In this document: positions 1 through 13,786 of the stretch, piece by piece
How positions within the stretch are numbered: position 1 is the first letter of the stretch
How the letters are laid out: each line of letters starts with the position of its first letter
Source of the DNA: Armillaria gallica
Taxonomy: Eukaryota > Basidiomycota > Agaricomycetes > Agaricales > Physalacriaceae
Assembly: GCA_037576215.1 (NCBI GenBank)
Contig: JBANDB010000004.1
Coordinates: 4,154,001-4,218,000, forward strand
DNA length: 64,000 bases
Direction: 5' to 3'
Position numbers and translations under genes: made by a program
Notes under the pieces: model-generated
Database searches by the model: none
Seen by the model: only the letters and a program-made list of their open reading frames with translations
Told to the model about the DNA's origin: nothing

Positions 1-3000
1 TGGGAAGACCTTTCAGCATTCTCACAGAATCCAAAATTGACAATTGTTTTAATGGAGATCAACTTGTCACTCTCACTGATCCAAATACTAGAAAGACAGT
101 TACTCTTCCAACTCATGAAAGAGGAAACCCTTGTTTTAGCTGGCCAAATAGACATCTCAGCTCTCAGCCTCATATTCATGAATCTTGTCCTTCATCAAAT
201 GCAAAATTTTCTTAATGACCGAGAACCTCTTTTCTGATAAAGAGGAACTCAATTTATCTATTATAGTTGAAAAACTACCAACAGACTTTTCTCAGCAGAC
301 TTATTCTATTGCTCAGTCCACAGACAGTTTTACACCTGATATAGATTTTATCTCTATACTTGGTTATGCTATTTGTATTAAAGTCATATCTGAATCACAA
401 CTCAAACATACTCCAAATATTGATCAATCCCTTCTGTATATGAGGTGTGCATGTGAGTTTGCATGTTCTCTATCTGATGAACCACTTGTAACATTAAAAT
501 CTGAAAAATTGGATCATACTGGAAATAATCCACTAAATCATTCACCTGTCAATACCTTTTCAATCATTCAGCATGTTGATTCCCCACATAAACTCCTTTA
601 TCTTGAACTGTTTGACACCACAAATTCATGGGAAAACCAAAAAACTATACCCCAACTGGTATTTTAACAGTCTCTCATCTAAAGCCAAGCAAGAAGAAGT
701 ACAAGAAAGTTGCCAATAGGACCAAGCCAGTACCAACCACCTTACTGGAAGAATTCCAAATTATCCATAACATAACTGGAGATCCCCTGGCTAAACTCTC
801 AATTTTATCCACCAATCCCCCTGATTTCACTCCCACTGGAAGATATACTCAGGAAGGCTATGATATCATTGAAAACAACCATCCTGGTGACTTTCTATGG
901 CCAGAAGAGAGGAAGTTGATGCATCACTTTATGATGACTCAAAATGAGGGTTTTGCATGAGATGAATCTCAGAAGGGGAAATTCTGTGAAGACTTTTTTC
1001 CTCCAGTTGTTATACCAGTTATTGAACATATACCATGGGTTCACAAAAACATACCAATTGGCCCTGGACTCTATCATGAAGTTATTGACATTGTCAAAGA
1101 TAAAATTGCAACAGGCATATATGAGTCATCCAGTTCATCATATCGTTTCAAATGGTTTACAGTCTTCAAGAAGGATGAACATTCCCTACATATTGTACAT
1201 GATCTCCAAGCATTAAATGCTATCACCATTCGCAACTCAGGTGTTTCTCCCTTCATTGAACAACTTGCAGAGACTTTCAGTGGACATGCATGCTATAGTG
1301 TCTTTGATTTATTTGTTGCATTTGATCAAAGGCTACTAGCCACACAAAGCCCAGATTTCACTACTTTCCAAACACCTCTAGGAACTTTCCATTTAACTAT
1401 GCTTCTTATGAGATGGACAATTTCTATGCAAATCTTCCAAGATGATATCACATATGCACTTCAGAAAGAAATTCCTGATATCACAATTCCATTTGTAGAT
1501 GATGCAGGAATCAAAGGCCCAGAATCACGATATCAGAATGAGCATGGAGAATACACAACTATTCCTGAAAATTCTGGTATTAGGCAATTTCTATGAGGGG
1601 CGAGTTCCAGAAGATGGAAAAGTTGACAAGATCAAAAACTGGGGTCCATGCCATGACCTTACAGATATTTGTTTATTTTTAGGAACCTCTGGAATACTTT
1701 GGATATACATTCACAATTACAGCTTTATTGCCAGGCCTCTAGTCAACCACATCTGCAAAGGTGTAGATTTCTACTGGGGGCCAGATCAAGAAGCTGCACA
1801 ACATGCTTTGAAAGATGCAATCATAAACTCACCTGCTCTTCACCCTATTAACTATAAATCAGAGGCACCTGTAATTCTTGCTGTGGATACCAGTGCAGAA
1901 GCTGTTAGTTATGCTTTATTCCAACAAGACCCTAATAACCCCAAGCAATGATATTCTTCTCGTTTTGGATCCATTGCACTCAATAAAACAGAATCTAACT
2001 ATAGCCAACCCAAGCTTGAATTATACGGTCTTTATTGAGCCCTTAAGGAGGCTGCACTCCGGATCGTATCAGTGAAGAACCTGATTGTAGAAGTTGATGC
2101 AACTGCAATCAAAGGAATGATCAATAACTCAAATATGAATCCCAGTGCAGTTATCAACCGTTGGGTAGCTGGAATCCTCCTATTTCATTTCAAACTTGTA
2201 CATGTACCAGGCAAAACTCATGGACCAGATGGCTTATCAAGAAGGCATCCCCAACCAGGAGATCCCCCACCTGAAGGAGATGATCTTGATTGGGTTGACA
2301 AATACTATGGCTTCCTTCATACTATAAATCCTCATCCAGATGTTTGTGCTTCAGGACGCAAAATTCTAAGCCCAATGCAAATATTTACAAAAGCAACCAG
2401 TCATCTATTAGTCCAGAACCCCATTCTATCAGATATCCCAATTATCATTCCACGTAATAAGAAAGCAATTGCAGCAGATGAAAGACTAGATCATGTCAGA
2501 CATTTCCTCTCTGATTTTACCCAACCTCCCAACCTTTCTGATGATCAACTGCGAACATTTGGAAATTATGTATTAGAATTCTTTCTCAAAGATGGGGAAC
2601 TTTGGAAACAAGATCCTGCAGGAGAGCACAAACTAGTTATACCACCAGACAAACAATATAATGTCATGTGAATTGCTTATGATGAACTAGGACATAAAGG
2701 TGTCTATTCTGTTCAACAGCATATTCTCAAGCGCTATTGGTGGCCATAGATGCTATCAGACATCAAGTGGTTTGTGAAAACATGCCACTTGTGTCAAATA
2801 TGTCAAACAGAAAAATGGCATATTCCTCCGGTTGTCTCATATCCTGCACCACTATTCTCTAAAGCTTATATTGATACCTTTCATCTTCCACACTCAAATG
2901 GGTTCAAGTACATTGTTCATGCCCACTGCTCTATGAGTACATACCCAGAGTTTTTCATGCTTCACAAAGAAAATGCAGAAGCTCTAGCATGTTTTATATA

Positions 3001-3822
3001 TGAAAACCTAATATGCTGATGGGGTTCACTTCAAGAAATTGTGACTGACAATGGTCCAGCATTTCTTGCTGCTCTAGAAATACTCAAAAGCCAATATGAC
3101 ATACATCACATAACTATCTCTCTTACAATTCCCAAGCCCAAGATGTTATTGAAAGACGTCACTATGACTTTAGAGAAGCACTTTTCAAAGCAGCTGATGG
3201 AGTAGAAAAGAGATGGTCTTATGTTGCATATTCTGTGATATGAGCAAAATGTGTCACTCCACTCAAAATACTAAGACAGAGCCCATATGAAGTAGCAACA
3301 GGTGTACCAACTATCCTTCCACTTGACATTGCAGAAGCATCCTTTCTCATTTCACCACCTACATCAACTCTGACAACTACAGAGCTAATTGCTTGTCATG
3401 CAATTGTACTGCAAAAATGAGAAGCTGATTTAGAAGCCATTCAGTCTAAAGTCTATGAATCACGAGTCAAAGCAGTAAAGCGATGGGAAAAAGATCATGC
3501 CAACTGCATCATAGATTGGAAATTCAAGCACGGTGCTTTAGTCCTCATTAGGAATACAAGAGTTCAGTATGAACTCAGTCGCAAGTTCAAACCTCGCTAT
3601 CTTGGACCTCTAGTAGTCATCTCTTGCAATCAAGGTGGTGCATACATTCTGGCAGAACTAGATGGCACTCTACTTGAAAAACCAGTGGGTGCTTTCTGTT
3701 GTATCCCATATCATCCTCAAGCATCTATTGATATACCAGATCTGGCTCAATTCCTGGATAGAGATCCTATACAAATTCATGCTATGGAACAATCATCAGA
3801 TACATTTGATAAAGATGTTTAA
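1..3822 (+). pseudogene. Decayed Ty3/gypsy retrotransposon pol (protease end, RT, RNase H, integrase)
   Basis: The left edge cuts into this element. In order it shows: the C-terminal part of a retroviral-type aspartic protease (GRPF..LTES, 1-210), a linker (185-960), reverse transcriptase (about 980-1590) with the catalytic box as FVDDAGIKGP, RNase H (about 1860-2270; VDTSAEAVSYALFQQD and a GPDGLSRR end), the integrase zinc finger (about 2670-2810), the integrase core with TDNGPAF (about 3040) and a C-terminal domain (KFKPRYLGPLVV, about 3585). The VDD-x-x-IKGP box is typical of one lineage of basidiomycete gypsy elements. Stops at 1949-1951, 2669-2671 and 3017-3019 are TGA where Arg is expected; others are TAG or TGA in Trp/Gln positions. 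No LTR is visible in the window. It is a dead copy; the domain order makes the family call firm. Confidence 0.9.
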
Positions 3823-6652
3823 ACTCATCAACTCCTATATCATTCTGTCCCACATATATACTTGTCTATATACTGAAATTAAAATATCAAAATAAATCCT
3901 TTGCCTTTACAAACACCCAATCTGTTCTGACAGGAGTCAGAAATTTTTTTGTTCTCCCCAGGGCATCTCAGACATATGCTAAAGAATCAGCCTCTTGTAT
4001 CAAACCACAATTAAAAGTCTTATCAGTGATCATAGCTTATCATGATATATTTATCCAACAGCTCAAATCAACAGAAGTTCCCATGCATCCGATTCATGGC
4101 TGTGTTCTACAATATAGCAGCTGTGCCTGCAGTCTCAGACTTTTGCCATTGGTTCACACCTCACATGATCCATCACCATGAGAAGGATATCATGGGTTCT
4201 TGCTAATATGCAGTCAAAGAGAATTGTGCCATTGGAGTACGCCTCATGTTGGACTACTCCAGAAGTTGTAAACACACATAAAGCCAAGACCTTTTACACA
4301 ATATTAAAGGCAGAGGACCTGACCTAGCATCCTCAGTCTCGAATGCAGGACCCTCATGCCACCCTCTGAGGAGCATCCTCTCAGACTCCTTCACTTAACT
4401 TCATGACTGCATGAAAGTGTCATAGCAGCTATGAATGGTGGTAGGCCAGCTGGGAAATACCGTCACAATATGTGAATGTGGAAGCACCAGTTCAAGTGTA
4501 TGTTTTGGGATCGCTGTAGAGACAGATTCGGCAGGAATAGTATTATGTGAAAATCAAATATGCTATATAAATCGCTCCAAACTCAATCGCAATTCATGGG
4601 TGTCTGTGCTATCTAAAATTCTCAAGTCCCTTCGCAAACAACTACTTAAGCGATTCAAGGATGTCTTTCAGATTGTCACATTCTCAAGCTCATTTGCACT
4701 TTCATAAACTTCTCATATAGCAATGTACAAATATCCATGGCAATATAGGTTCTCAAGTCCGTTTGCTACAACTATGAGCACAATTCCCAGATGTTCCATT
4801 TGCTTGTCACATGAACAGACTCTTCTATCATCATAAATGACTAAATATATGTGTCATCATCAATAGTTTAAATCTCCTTTAGTTTGATCCCAAGGAACAG
4901 AAACTGGCCCAGGTGCTAAATTGTTGGTGTTCTAAAGGTGGTGCCTGGTTGATAGTGGCCAGGTTGCCGATAGAAGCCTAAAATCTTTTCTTACAACCAC
5001 TCTGACTGTCTTTATGCCAGATGTTACTTTCGCCTATCTCACCCTCCTTGCCATACCAGCATCCATGATTATTGGGCTGGCCATTCTTTATTTTACCAAA
5101 CCCTGCCACCAGTGTCAATGGTCTTTCCATGCTCACAACATCCCACTTTGACAAATTGCTCTCTTTGATCCACATCCGCTTCCAGTTGGAAGAGGAGACA
5201 AAATATTAAGCCATTCATCAGTGTCATCTATTTATTCCTTTACCATACCGGATAACCTTATTGACACTACCAGACCAGCCACCCCACTTTTGATTTATCA
5301 GTGCCCCTCCTTAATGGAGTCTCGAGCATCCATTCACTATGACTTTCTTTAAGGGTCATCAAGAGACCTCATCACAAGGCCAGACTCGCCAACTCTTCCA
5401 TGACCAGAAGCAGTCCTGGTCCTCCCTTCTCGCCTATGCAATCTGCACATTCCACCACCACCAACTTATCCACCACCTAGACCTCTAATGGATGTCTAGA
5501 ACATTATATCTCTGCTACCTCAATATTTCCAATTCAATGAAATTTTATTCCAGCTCTATCAATTGTATAAAACTCATTCACATATCATTTCTTTTTCTAT
5601 TGTCATTTTCGTTTTTTCATTTTCAGTTCAAAATTCCCTTGACTCTGAACATACATTAAAATTTCTACTTGACTACCAATACGTACTCAGACATGTTCCT
5701 TGGAAAAGCTTCTTTACTCAAAGTGGCCTGGCCCAATATTGCTAAAATCTCCAGTGCTATGGTTGTCATCTATCACTTAACCTTGGCATAAACACAGTCC
5801 TTACAAAGCTGCCAAGGTTATCGAGTGGCGATAAAGAGACATGGCCTAGAAAGTAACAGTGCAACAACAGTGATAGCCGACACACAGGAATACAGCCAAG
5901 AGGATGGAGGCTTGGTCTCTGACAGTCTAAATGACAGCCTAAATGAGTCATGAATATTCTTCCTGTCATACACTATTCAAATGAAACACTGCAAAATCAC
6001 GAATATATTGCTTAAGACACCACAATATTTAATTTCATGATAGTGTACTTGCAACCTGTTGCAACACTATTTATTCCATACATTTCAGGGTGCTCCCTTG
6101 GCCACCACTCCATATGGCAGAAACGGCTCCAGACTGAGGATATTTCATCGGTTGCCACGTTGGTCCTGAGAATACTCCTAGTGAGCCTGACAGAGTGGAT
6201 AGCTCAGGAGCTATTCTGGATAAGTCGATTTAAATAAATTAAATTAAATTAATGTGTCTAAAATATTTGCCACTGTGGAGGATGTCCACTGCTCCAAACT
6301 TTGAAGTCCCAAAAGCATATTAGGCAGCCCCTGCAATTATGGTGGCCACCATTGTAAGGCTCTGCTTATACAAAGTTTACATCTTCTACTTTAGCTCTTT
6401 TAGCCGTCCACATGCTGATGAGTCAGCCTTCCTCCAGCACCTTTCGATAAGCCAAGGTGAATCACCTTCTTCACACCATGGGACAGCAGCCGGCGGCAAG
6501 CCAATGGAGCTCATGGCAATGCCATCATGGCCAGAGGCAGCTCACATGTCTTAACGTTAAAAGAGGAGAGATGGAAGAAAGAGGTGGACATGATCACATT
6601 CAGAGAAGCACCAGGCTAGCTAGGAAATGTTTTAAATATTAAATATCTATCC
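3823..6652. other. No supported gene
   Basis: This stretch lies just downstream of the gypsy pol remnant, so it may contain the rest of that element including a degraded 3' LTR, but I see no second LTR copy to compare with. The only open frame of any length is 4435-4707 (+, 90 codons, Ser-rich, no recognisable motif); it has no supporting splice structure and I do not call it a gene. Confidence 0.5.
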
Positions 6653-7402
6653 CTACTCTAAATCTGGACTACCATAATGGATAGGAGAGAACACCTGCAC
6701 AGATTCGTCATCATCCTCAGACTGCAACTCCTCTCTTGCAACCACAGTGGGATATGACATGTTGCCCTGCAAGTTAACACATACTGCAAACTCTAGCATA
6801 ACATCTTCACTCATTTCAACCAGAGACCCTCCAACACATGCAAGCCCAGTGTCAAGGGCATGAATTGCCAGCAAATCCTTTCTAGCCCTGGCCTTAGCCT
6901 GTGCTTCAACAAAGGCCTTCAGAATAGCAATAGAGGCGAAGCAGATCTGGGGATAATCCAGGAAGAGGATGACATGCGAAAGAACCTGGCTATGAAGCTC
7001 AGACATGTGATCCACAGCTTCATAGGCACTGGTGGTGGAAAAGTCAGCAGATGTATCTTGCATAATTTCAAAAACCAGCTTCAAGAAGGGATCATAAGTG
7101 GCAGCAGCAAAATTAAAATATGGTACTCACTGATAGGTTTATCAACTGCTGGAGCCAGACTTGAGTGTCTCTATCAGGGACCTGGCCAATCTCCCTAGCC
7201 TGCATCACATGCACAGGGACATCATGAAGGTGGAGATGGAGGTTGGTGATGACAGAGAGACAAATGACCTCAACAGTGGTTCTGTCTTGGAGTGCTTGGA
7301 AATGGACTGCATGACCTGGACTGGAGAGGTCCAGTCTAATTTCTGGATGAGAGGTAGTGAAGTAAGGAAAGACATGCTGCTGTTCTGAAGGATCAATGGC
7401 AA
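6653..7402 (-). CDS. Unrecognised two-exon gene, 3' part
   Basis: Two reading frames join cleanly across a 52-nt intron at 7079-7130 (GTGAGT donor, TTGAAG acceptor, phase 0). The upstream exon (about 7402-7131) reads through QQHVFPYFTTSHPEIRLDL and ends in ...WLQQLINLS; the downstream exon (7078-6653) starts LVFEIMQDTSADF and ends with an acidic tail. The protein is about 230 residues as seen, with no signal peptide, membrane segment or domain I recognise. Open frame continues weakly upstream to about 7720 with two TGA codons, so the true start is probably there and the gene may be broken. The exon junction is the main evidence for a gene; function unknown. Confidence 0.45.
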
Positions 7403-10400
7403 ATTCTGCCTTATTTTATATGTCTATCCTAGCATTCCAGAGCTTTGCCAGCAAAGCAAAAAGAACATTCCCCCTTTTTCCCTTAAATTACCTGTCCATT
7501 AGAAATCTTACCCCCATATTGTTGATGCTAATGCAAATACATGATGTAAAGAAGTCTATATCTCCTGCATGAACAAGGATGTTCATAAATTATATTCTCC
7601 CCAGTTGTGCACATCCAGTACAGGCTGTGCACCAATGTGAGCTCTATCTCACATTTTGCCATGCTCCAAGACAGTGTACAGAAAGAAGAGAACATCCTCT
7701 CCAGGCCTCTATCCAAGATCTCAGCATCAAATCACATTAGAAACCTGGATTCATGTAGCTAAATTGTCCCATCATGATCTTTTGATTACAAGTGCCTGCC
7801 ACATGCCGAGGCATGTACAACCTTGCTGGATCTTGTGACTAGTCACTGGATTGTGTTATTTCTTTTTGACATTGGCAATTTCAGCAGGCGTTTGGAATTT
7901 AAGGGAAGAATAAGATAGTTGTAGGAAGAGCAAGTAGGTAGACATTGTACAATAGGTAGAAAATCATATGTACTCTAATTCTCGCATGTGAGGTTATTGC
8001 CATGCCATCAAAGAAGCTCGGGGTGTCACGCAACCAATTCTTCACCGCTATCATAGGCCATATTCACCATTTTTCATCGCAGATAATCTCTTCCTCAAGC
8101 TATTGATTTCAAATCTTCGGTAAGTATTGCCATTGATACAATGACAGGGTTGCTCACATGTACCTCAGTGATCATCAATATAAACCTGAAAACAGTGTTT
8201 CGCTCTGCCTGGAGGTGAGGCAAACCGAGGAAATCAGGCAGGTAGTCACTAACGACATTGTCAGGCATGTTGTCGAAGCGTCGGCGAAAGTCACGAAGAA
8301 ATTCAAAGGCGAAGGTGCATGTTTTAAGGTGTTGATGTCATTCTGTGCTGATCAGATGGCTTTCAATCAGGCATGTATGATTCTTGGAACGTGTGCACAC
8401 CACAACAGGTGTTTCAACAGCAATGAGGCATTGCCATGTATTTCGATGACGACTAGGCTTGACTAACGGAGTTCATCGAGGATGGGGGTTAGCAGTGAAT
8501 GAGGTTGAAAGTCAAGAAAATCTACGAAAGTTCAGAAAATCAGTTTCATTCATGTAATTGGGGGTTAGAGAAAAAAAAACAGCAATTTTAGTGATTTTTC
8601 CTGATTTTCTGGTATTTTTTTCTGTCAAATTTGGGTTAATAATGCCCATTCCACAGTGCACGATGAGGGTGCATGGACCTCTGTACAGGCACCGATCGTG
8701 CAAGACTAAAAATGGCAATACGGGTCAGCACCGTACCGTACCGGTTCGGGTTTTAAGAAAACTGGGTCCGGAACATTTGCCGGGTCTGAATTCAGCAAGA
8801 CGAGACTCCGACAGCAGCTGCTAGTACCAGCAGATCAAACTGTCACATGAATGACATACCAGGCAGGGTCTCCGTCACATCTCAGCATCTCAGCAAATTG
8901 AAATTCCACCAGAATTGTGTTCCTTTTATATATATATATATATATATATTTCAGGCATCAACATAGGGGTGAGGGCACATGACCATATTGGGACTGTGCC
9001 AGCAATTTCTGGCAACTGCAAAAAGTGACTGAACATATGCATGAATGGGTATAGGGTTTGTTTTACTCATGGAGGAATATCTTGGAGAGAGATACAATGA
9101 TTGGAGGTGTGAGTGTGCTCAGTGCGCAGCATTTAATTAAATGTAGATTCATGCTACATCCTACAAACAATGATATAAGTTTACAACCAGGCTATTGTTG
9201 AAGAGGGGAGGAACTTATTTATCAACATCAAGTCCAGATGTCTAAACTCTGTCCACATAGTGAGGAGGGAAGAGAATCGTTACTGGAGAGTAGAGAATGC
9301 AGTTGGGTAGAGTAGGAAAGGAAGCTTGCATGGCAACAGTGAGACGGGTAGGTTTGTGACTAGTGACAGTCCTAGTCACATCAGAGACCATCAGAAGACT
9401 GTTACATTATGAAGAACAGATGCAGTTACATCAGAGTCCACTTCTCGAGTAAGATCAAGGGGTTTGCACATTTTGAATATATGATATCGGGTCCAAAAAA
9501 TATTTTAGCCCTCACTGGCTTGACCGACCGACCCCTGTGAGAATAATTTATTCTGGGTACCGGCAACTCCCTATTACCAAGCATTACCGAAAATGTGCTG
9601 GAATACCCGAGTTTTATGGATGCACCTGGTGTGGGTCAAAGGAGCAAGATTCAGCAGTACTTTTGCTGGAACAATTTACTCCAAACATAATTTTGCATGT
9701 TCTCTTTGTGGCAGATTTTTGAATTTACATCATTTTAATTGATTTCTGCAAAACTTTTTATACTTGCACACTATATTTTTTCATTTTTGTCTCAAAGAAA
9801 ACATGTATTCTAGTTGAAAAGGCATCCCCATGAATTTATAGAGGAATTGACCTTCTGTGAAGCCTACACAAGGTGCATAAGTTTGTACTATAAATAAGTA
9901 CAAATAGTTGCATTGTGCCAATGTTGTCACAGCCTACGGTGATTAGGGTGGAGACAGGTCACTGATACTAAGCTGAGGTCCAACACACGTGCAATTTGGT
10001 CAACCGTTGAGGTAAAAGATGACTAGAGGGAGAGTGCACGATTGTGTGGCAACAAGGAAAGGGTTTGTTGTCACTGTCATGGCACAGTTGGTCCTCTGTG
10101 TGACCAATGTGACACAGCCTGGAACATTGACAATGTACCAAAGTTTAGATGAGGTCGCAAAAACCGATTTCATGATATTAGGTACCCATGGGAAGTTATT
10201 ATGTGATCGACATATATAGTGCATAACACTTTTTTTTAAGTAAATCTGTGACTTGGTCGATTAAATTTTTTGAGGATGATTTTCAGAAAAGTGTTCAGAA
10301 TGTGTAAAACACCTGAGAAAACAGTTGAAATTGGGGATCAACTTTTGTTAATAAATTGGCTAGTATCGCTATCTCCAGTGATAGTTAAGCACTTAAAATC

Positions 10401-11067
10401 ATACCTCGAAGCTGTGCTAACATGCATCTCACATTTTAGTAGGGCTGCGTGCCATTGCTGTATTGTACAGTTTTGGCAACCATTATACAGAAGACAGACT
10501 GAAGCTGATCGCATCTTAATAAATATCTATACAGCATGGTATACAGTTGTTCCATTGCTGTCACGAGCTCTTACAGACAGCTGTACAACATCATAAGACA
10601 GCTTATAATTTTTCTGGCTTTTGATCTTATCTTGAGCCCTCTTTCAGAGTAAACGTATCACACAAAATAGACATCAGCCAATTACATCACTTTGCCACAT
10701 CACCTTTGTCACTTTCAATCCTTCACACTGACTATTTATGGCTGTCTTATTAGTTTCTCATTTGCGGTCAGGGGCACATGTGGCTTTTCTTTACTTCAAT
10801 ACCAGTGTGGCCTAGCTCAACATGACCTGGCAGTTGGTTGTATCATAGTATGGTTGTATAGGTGCATTTTACGGTTATTTTGTGGTCTTGAAGGCATCTG
10901 AATTGCCATCCCCTCAGCTTTAGATTATCTTCTGCATCTCTCGAGCCATACTACATTTCTAACTTTGCCAGATTTACACATTAATAACAGGGGACTCAGT
11001 TCTGTAAGTCTATATGAGTAATTCCATTTTATACTCTGGTGTACGGTTGTTGTGTATTATATTTTAG
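7403..11067. other. No supported gene
   Basis: Several short frames (for example 8158-8466 + and 10270-10596 +) show no motif, no paralogue in the window and no convincing splice partners. Apart from a TA microsatellite at 8927-8949 and AT-rich patches I see nothing I can name here. The upstream exons of the gene ending at 6653 may occupy about 7403-7720. Confidence 0.5.
8927..8949. repeat. TA dinucleotide microsatellite
   Basis: An uninterrupted run of alternating T and A of about 23 bases, flanked by TCCTTT and TTCAGG. No gene is seen beside it. Confidence 0.95.
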
Positions 11068-12702
11068 CTACTCTACATTATGTAAAATGTCAAATGTTTC
11101 TCCATCGTCGATCACACTAATGCTAATGTTCAAACCTTGACTCTCCCATTCCTTCAGCCCGGCGACTTGCTTTGGTGTTAACTTGAAGACGTCTCTTGGA
11201 TCGAAGCTCGCTTCAATGCTACTGCATTTTCCTTTCAGAATTATGGACCGTAATTTAGGTTCCTCATGGCAGTCCCAGCATGCTATTAACACTTCTACCG
11301 ATAACACAACCACTCGGTCAAGGTCAGCAGTCAGAAACACACCATCTAGGGTAATTGACAGCTCTGATAGATGCGGCACTACAGTGCATTGTCAGTTTCC
11401 CTCGGCATCTGTCATCTGGTCTTTGAGATGGGACAGGAGAAGGCACAGGCCCAGGAAGGTGGAAACATTCGTGAAGTGCTGTATCAAAGCTAATTCTCTC
11501 AGAGTGCTGCTTGTTAGATCAAGAATAGTGATGAGACATTCACCGTCACCTTGTTCTATGCTTATCAAAAACAAATATTGCAAGGGGCACTTTGATACAA
11601 GAATGAAGTTGTGCAATGCTTGTAGGGCATTTGCTATGCATTCATACAGAGTTGTGAGTTCTTCGTTGAAATGGGGCTCTAATGACATGGCTGTTAGGTT
11701 TGGTAACTTGATACTGCACAGGAAGTTGCTGTCACAAACATGGAGTTCTTTCAGTGCAGTGTTGATGATGTGTTCTTCCAAGACAAGAAAACTCTTGTTA
11801 TTGTTCCATAGTCGGTGAATAACCTCTATCATATCCAGGTTTTTACCTGCCTCTAACCTGTCCAAGAAATACTGGTTGAGGCCAGTGCCTGCAAATTGAC
11901 AATTGTCACAGAAGTTAACCAGTTGAGGCCACGGAAGCCAGATGTGGGATGCGGATGGTAAATCAAATAGCTGAACTGTTTTCAAATTACGAGCTGATTC
12001 AAAGATGGTTATTTCATTGACTGATGTGGGGGTAGTGGTGTGATTTTCAGAGGTGTTATCAAATGCGTGTTTGAGATGCAAGATCTGAAGACAATTTAAG
12101 CAATCCTGCATGGGTGCTAAGAGGTGGTATGCACATGGGGGCAAGCCTAAACATACTTTCTTCCACCTATAGGATTGCATTGTCAGCAAGGAAAATATGT
12201 CATGTGCATGGGGGCTGGAGTAAAAAAAGTCAGGCCAATAATCATAATGAATGGTGAGAAGGTGATTCGAAGACCTAGTCAGCGCTGTGCACATTAGACT
12301 GACTGGATCATGAATGTGGTTCTGTGGCCACAGTACCATGTGGGACCATAACGATGGCATAGAAACCACTGCATTTCTCCAGTCTTTACAGATGTGGCCT
12401 AAGACCCAAGGCAGCGACGATACATCGAAGACGATGAAGCCATCAGGATTAGTGTGAAGGAATATTTCCCCGAGTATGTCTTGAGGAAGATAACAAATTG
12501 GGGAAAGAATTTTCTTGTAGTTGTCTATTATGCATGTTATGTCTGTGTAGACAAAATGTAACTGGGTTACTAAAGTTGAGATGTTATTGTATCTGTCCTG
12601 AACTGTTTTTGAAATACAGACACCAGAGCATGAGTTGCAACTGTTGATTGAAGGTGCAAAATTATGAAGAAGTAAATGACGCCTGCACTCAGAACATAGA
12701 TG
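11068..12702 (-). pseudogene. F-box-like/LRR protein gene with one in-frame TGA
   Basis: This follows the common mushroom F-box-like layout. From about 12700 downward the frame has a CSEC motif, a region expected to be coiled coil, then ILSPICYLPQDILGEIF, the F-box helix preceded by the typical lSPI-x-x-LP, then CKDWRNAVVSMPSLW, and about 380 residues of leucine-rich, LRR-like sequence. F-box proteins recruit substrates to SCF ubiquitin ligases through Skp1; that role is inferred from the family only. The frame is open from 12702 except for TGA at 11392-11394 (AAC TGA CAA), after which it resumes in the same frame (PHLSELSITLDGVF) to a stop at 11068-11070. An Arg CGA changed to TGA explains it. 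No ATG is found before an upstream stop, so a short first exon lies further upstream. Confidence 0.75.
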
Positions 12703-13786
12703 TGGTCGGTGAGTGCCACTGCTTTCGCATATGGACCTGTGTGGATTTCAGGACAGTAGTTGGACAGTTAAATACAGAGCATATGAATGTACCTGAGTTC
12801 TGCAAAGAAGGAGAGCATATCTTCATGGTGACCGGATACTCAGAGGTCTTGTAGCGTATCAAGAAAATACTTTATGTCTGACTTGACACATAGCAAGTGG
12901 CTAGCAAGCTTCAAGGATGTATGCTGTAATGATGACATTTGTACCTTGTCAGGTGCACAATTATTGTGAAGAAGGCGTCAGAAATCGGGAAAAAGCTTGT
13001 AACTTTTGAGTTGGTCCATCGAGGAAAACACGGGAGTGCAGTCACAGACATAAAACCTGACACTGTGAGTTCCAAAGTTAACTATCTCATGCTGGAGGAC
13101 AATGCATCGGTTCCCTTGAGACATTCAGATATGAGCCGTCTTGATTGTTACAACTGGTACTTAAGGTGTAGCACCATATTTATAGCACCTGTATGATCAG
13201 AAGACGATTGTATGACAACTGGACAAATGTATGGGGAAACAACCAGAAGACATTGCATTTCGATCAGCTCAGACTCTCTGGTGTCTTTCAGAAAAGATTA
13301 TATAACAAACCATTTTAACCGTCTTCCATGTCCAACAACAAACACGGCTGCCTCTGTGTTAGACTTTGCAACACATACTCATGCTCTTTCCAGGTATACA
13401 GGCAGCTTACCCGTATCTCACCAAAGAAGTTGGGAGTCGTTGAAAGGTGCCTTACTGCGGTAGATGTTGGGTACAGCAAAGAATTGCCTCGCCTGTGGTT
13501 TGGATCTAAGGATGATGGCCGCCCTCTGTATCCTGATCGCATTGGTGTTTGTGCACATTGTACTGATTGACTATGATCAGTAAGCTTTTGTGCACCTGAT
13601 GTCACTGATCAACTGTCAACTGTGATCGGTTGGACGAGGTTGCACAAATCAGCTCACAATGTGATCAGGCGATTATTCATATATAGGTTCAAAGGGTTTA
13701 GAGGAGCAGTCACTGATTGTCTCTGAGGACTGTGTGCCATGACTACAATTCAAGGTAACTTTGGATTGCTCATGAAGTGAGCCTAT
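12703..13786. other. No supported gene; probable upstream exon of the F-box gene
   Basis: The minus strand next to 12702 must hold the start of the F-box-like gene, since that frame has no ATG before a stop. I cannot place that exon. No other frame here has recognisable content. Confidence 0.4.

Noticed and set aside
4435..4707. 90-codon Ser-rich open frame after the gypsy remnant
   Set aside because: Length is within chance expectation and it shows no domain or splice context.
8158..8466. 102-codon open frame on the plus strand
   Set aside because: No motif, no splice partner, and no similar sequence elsewhere in the window.
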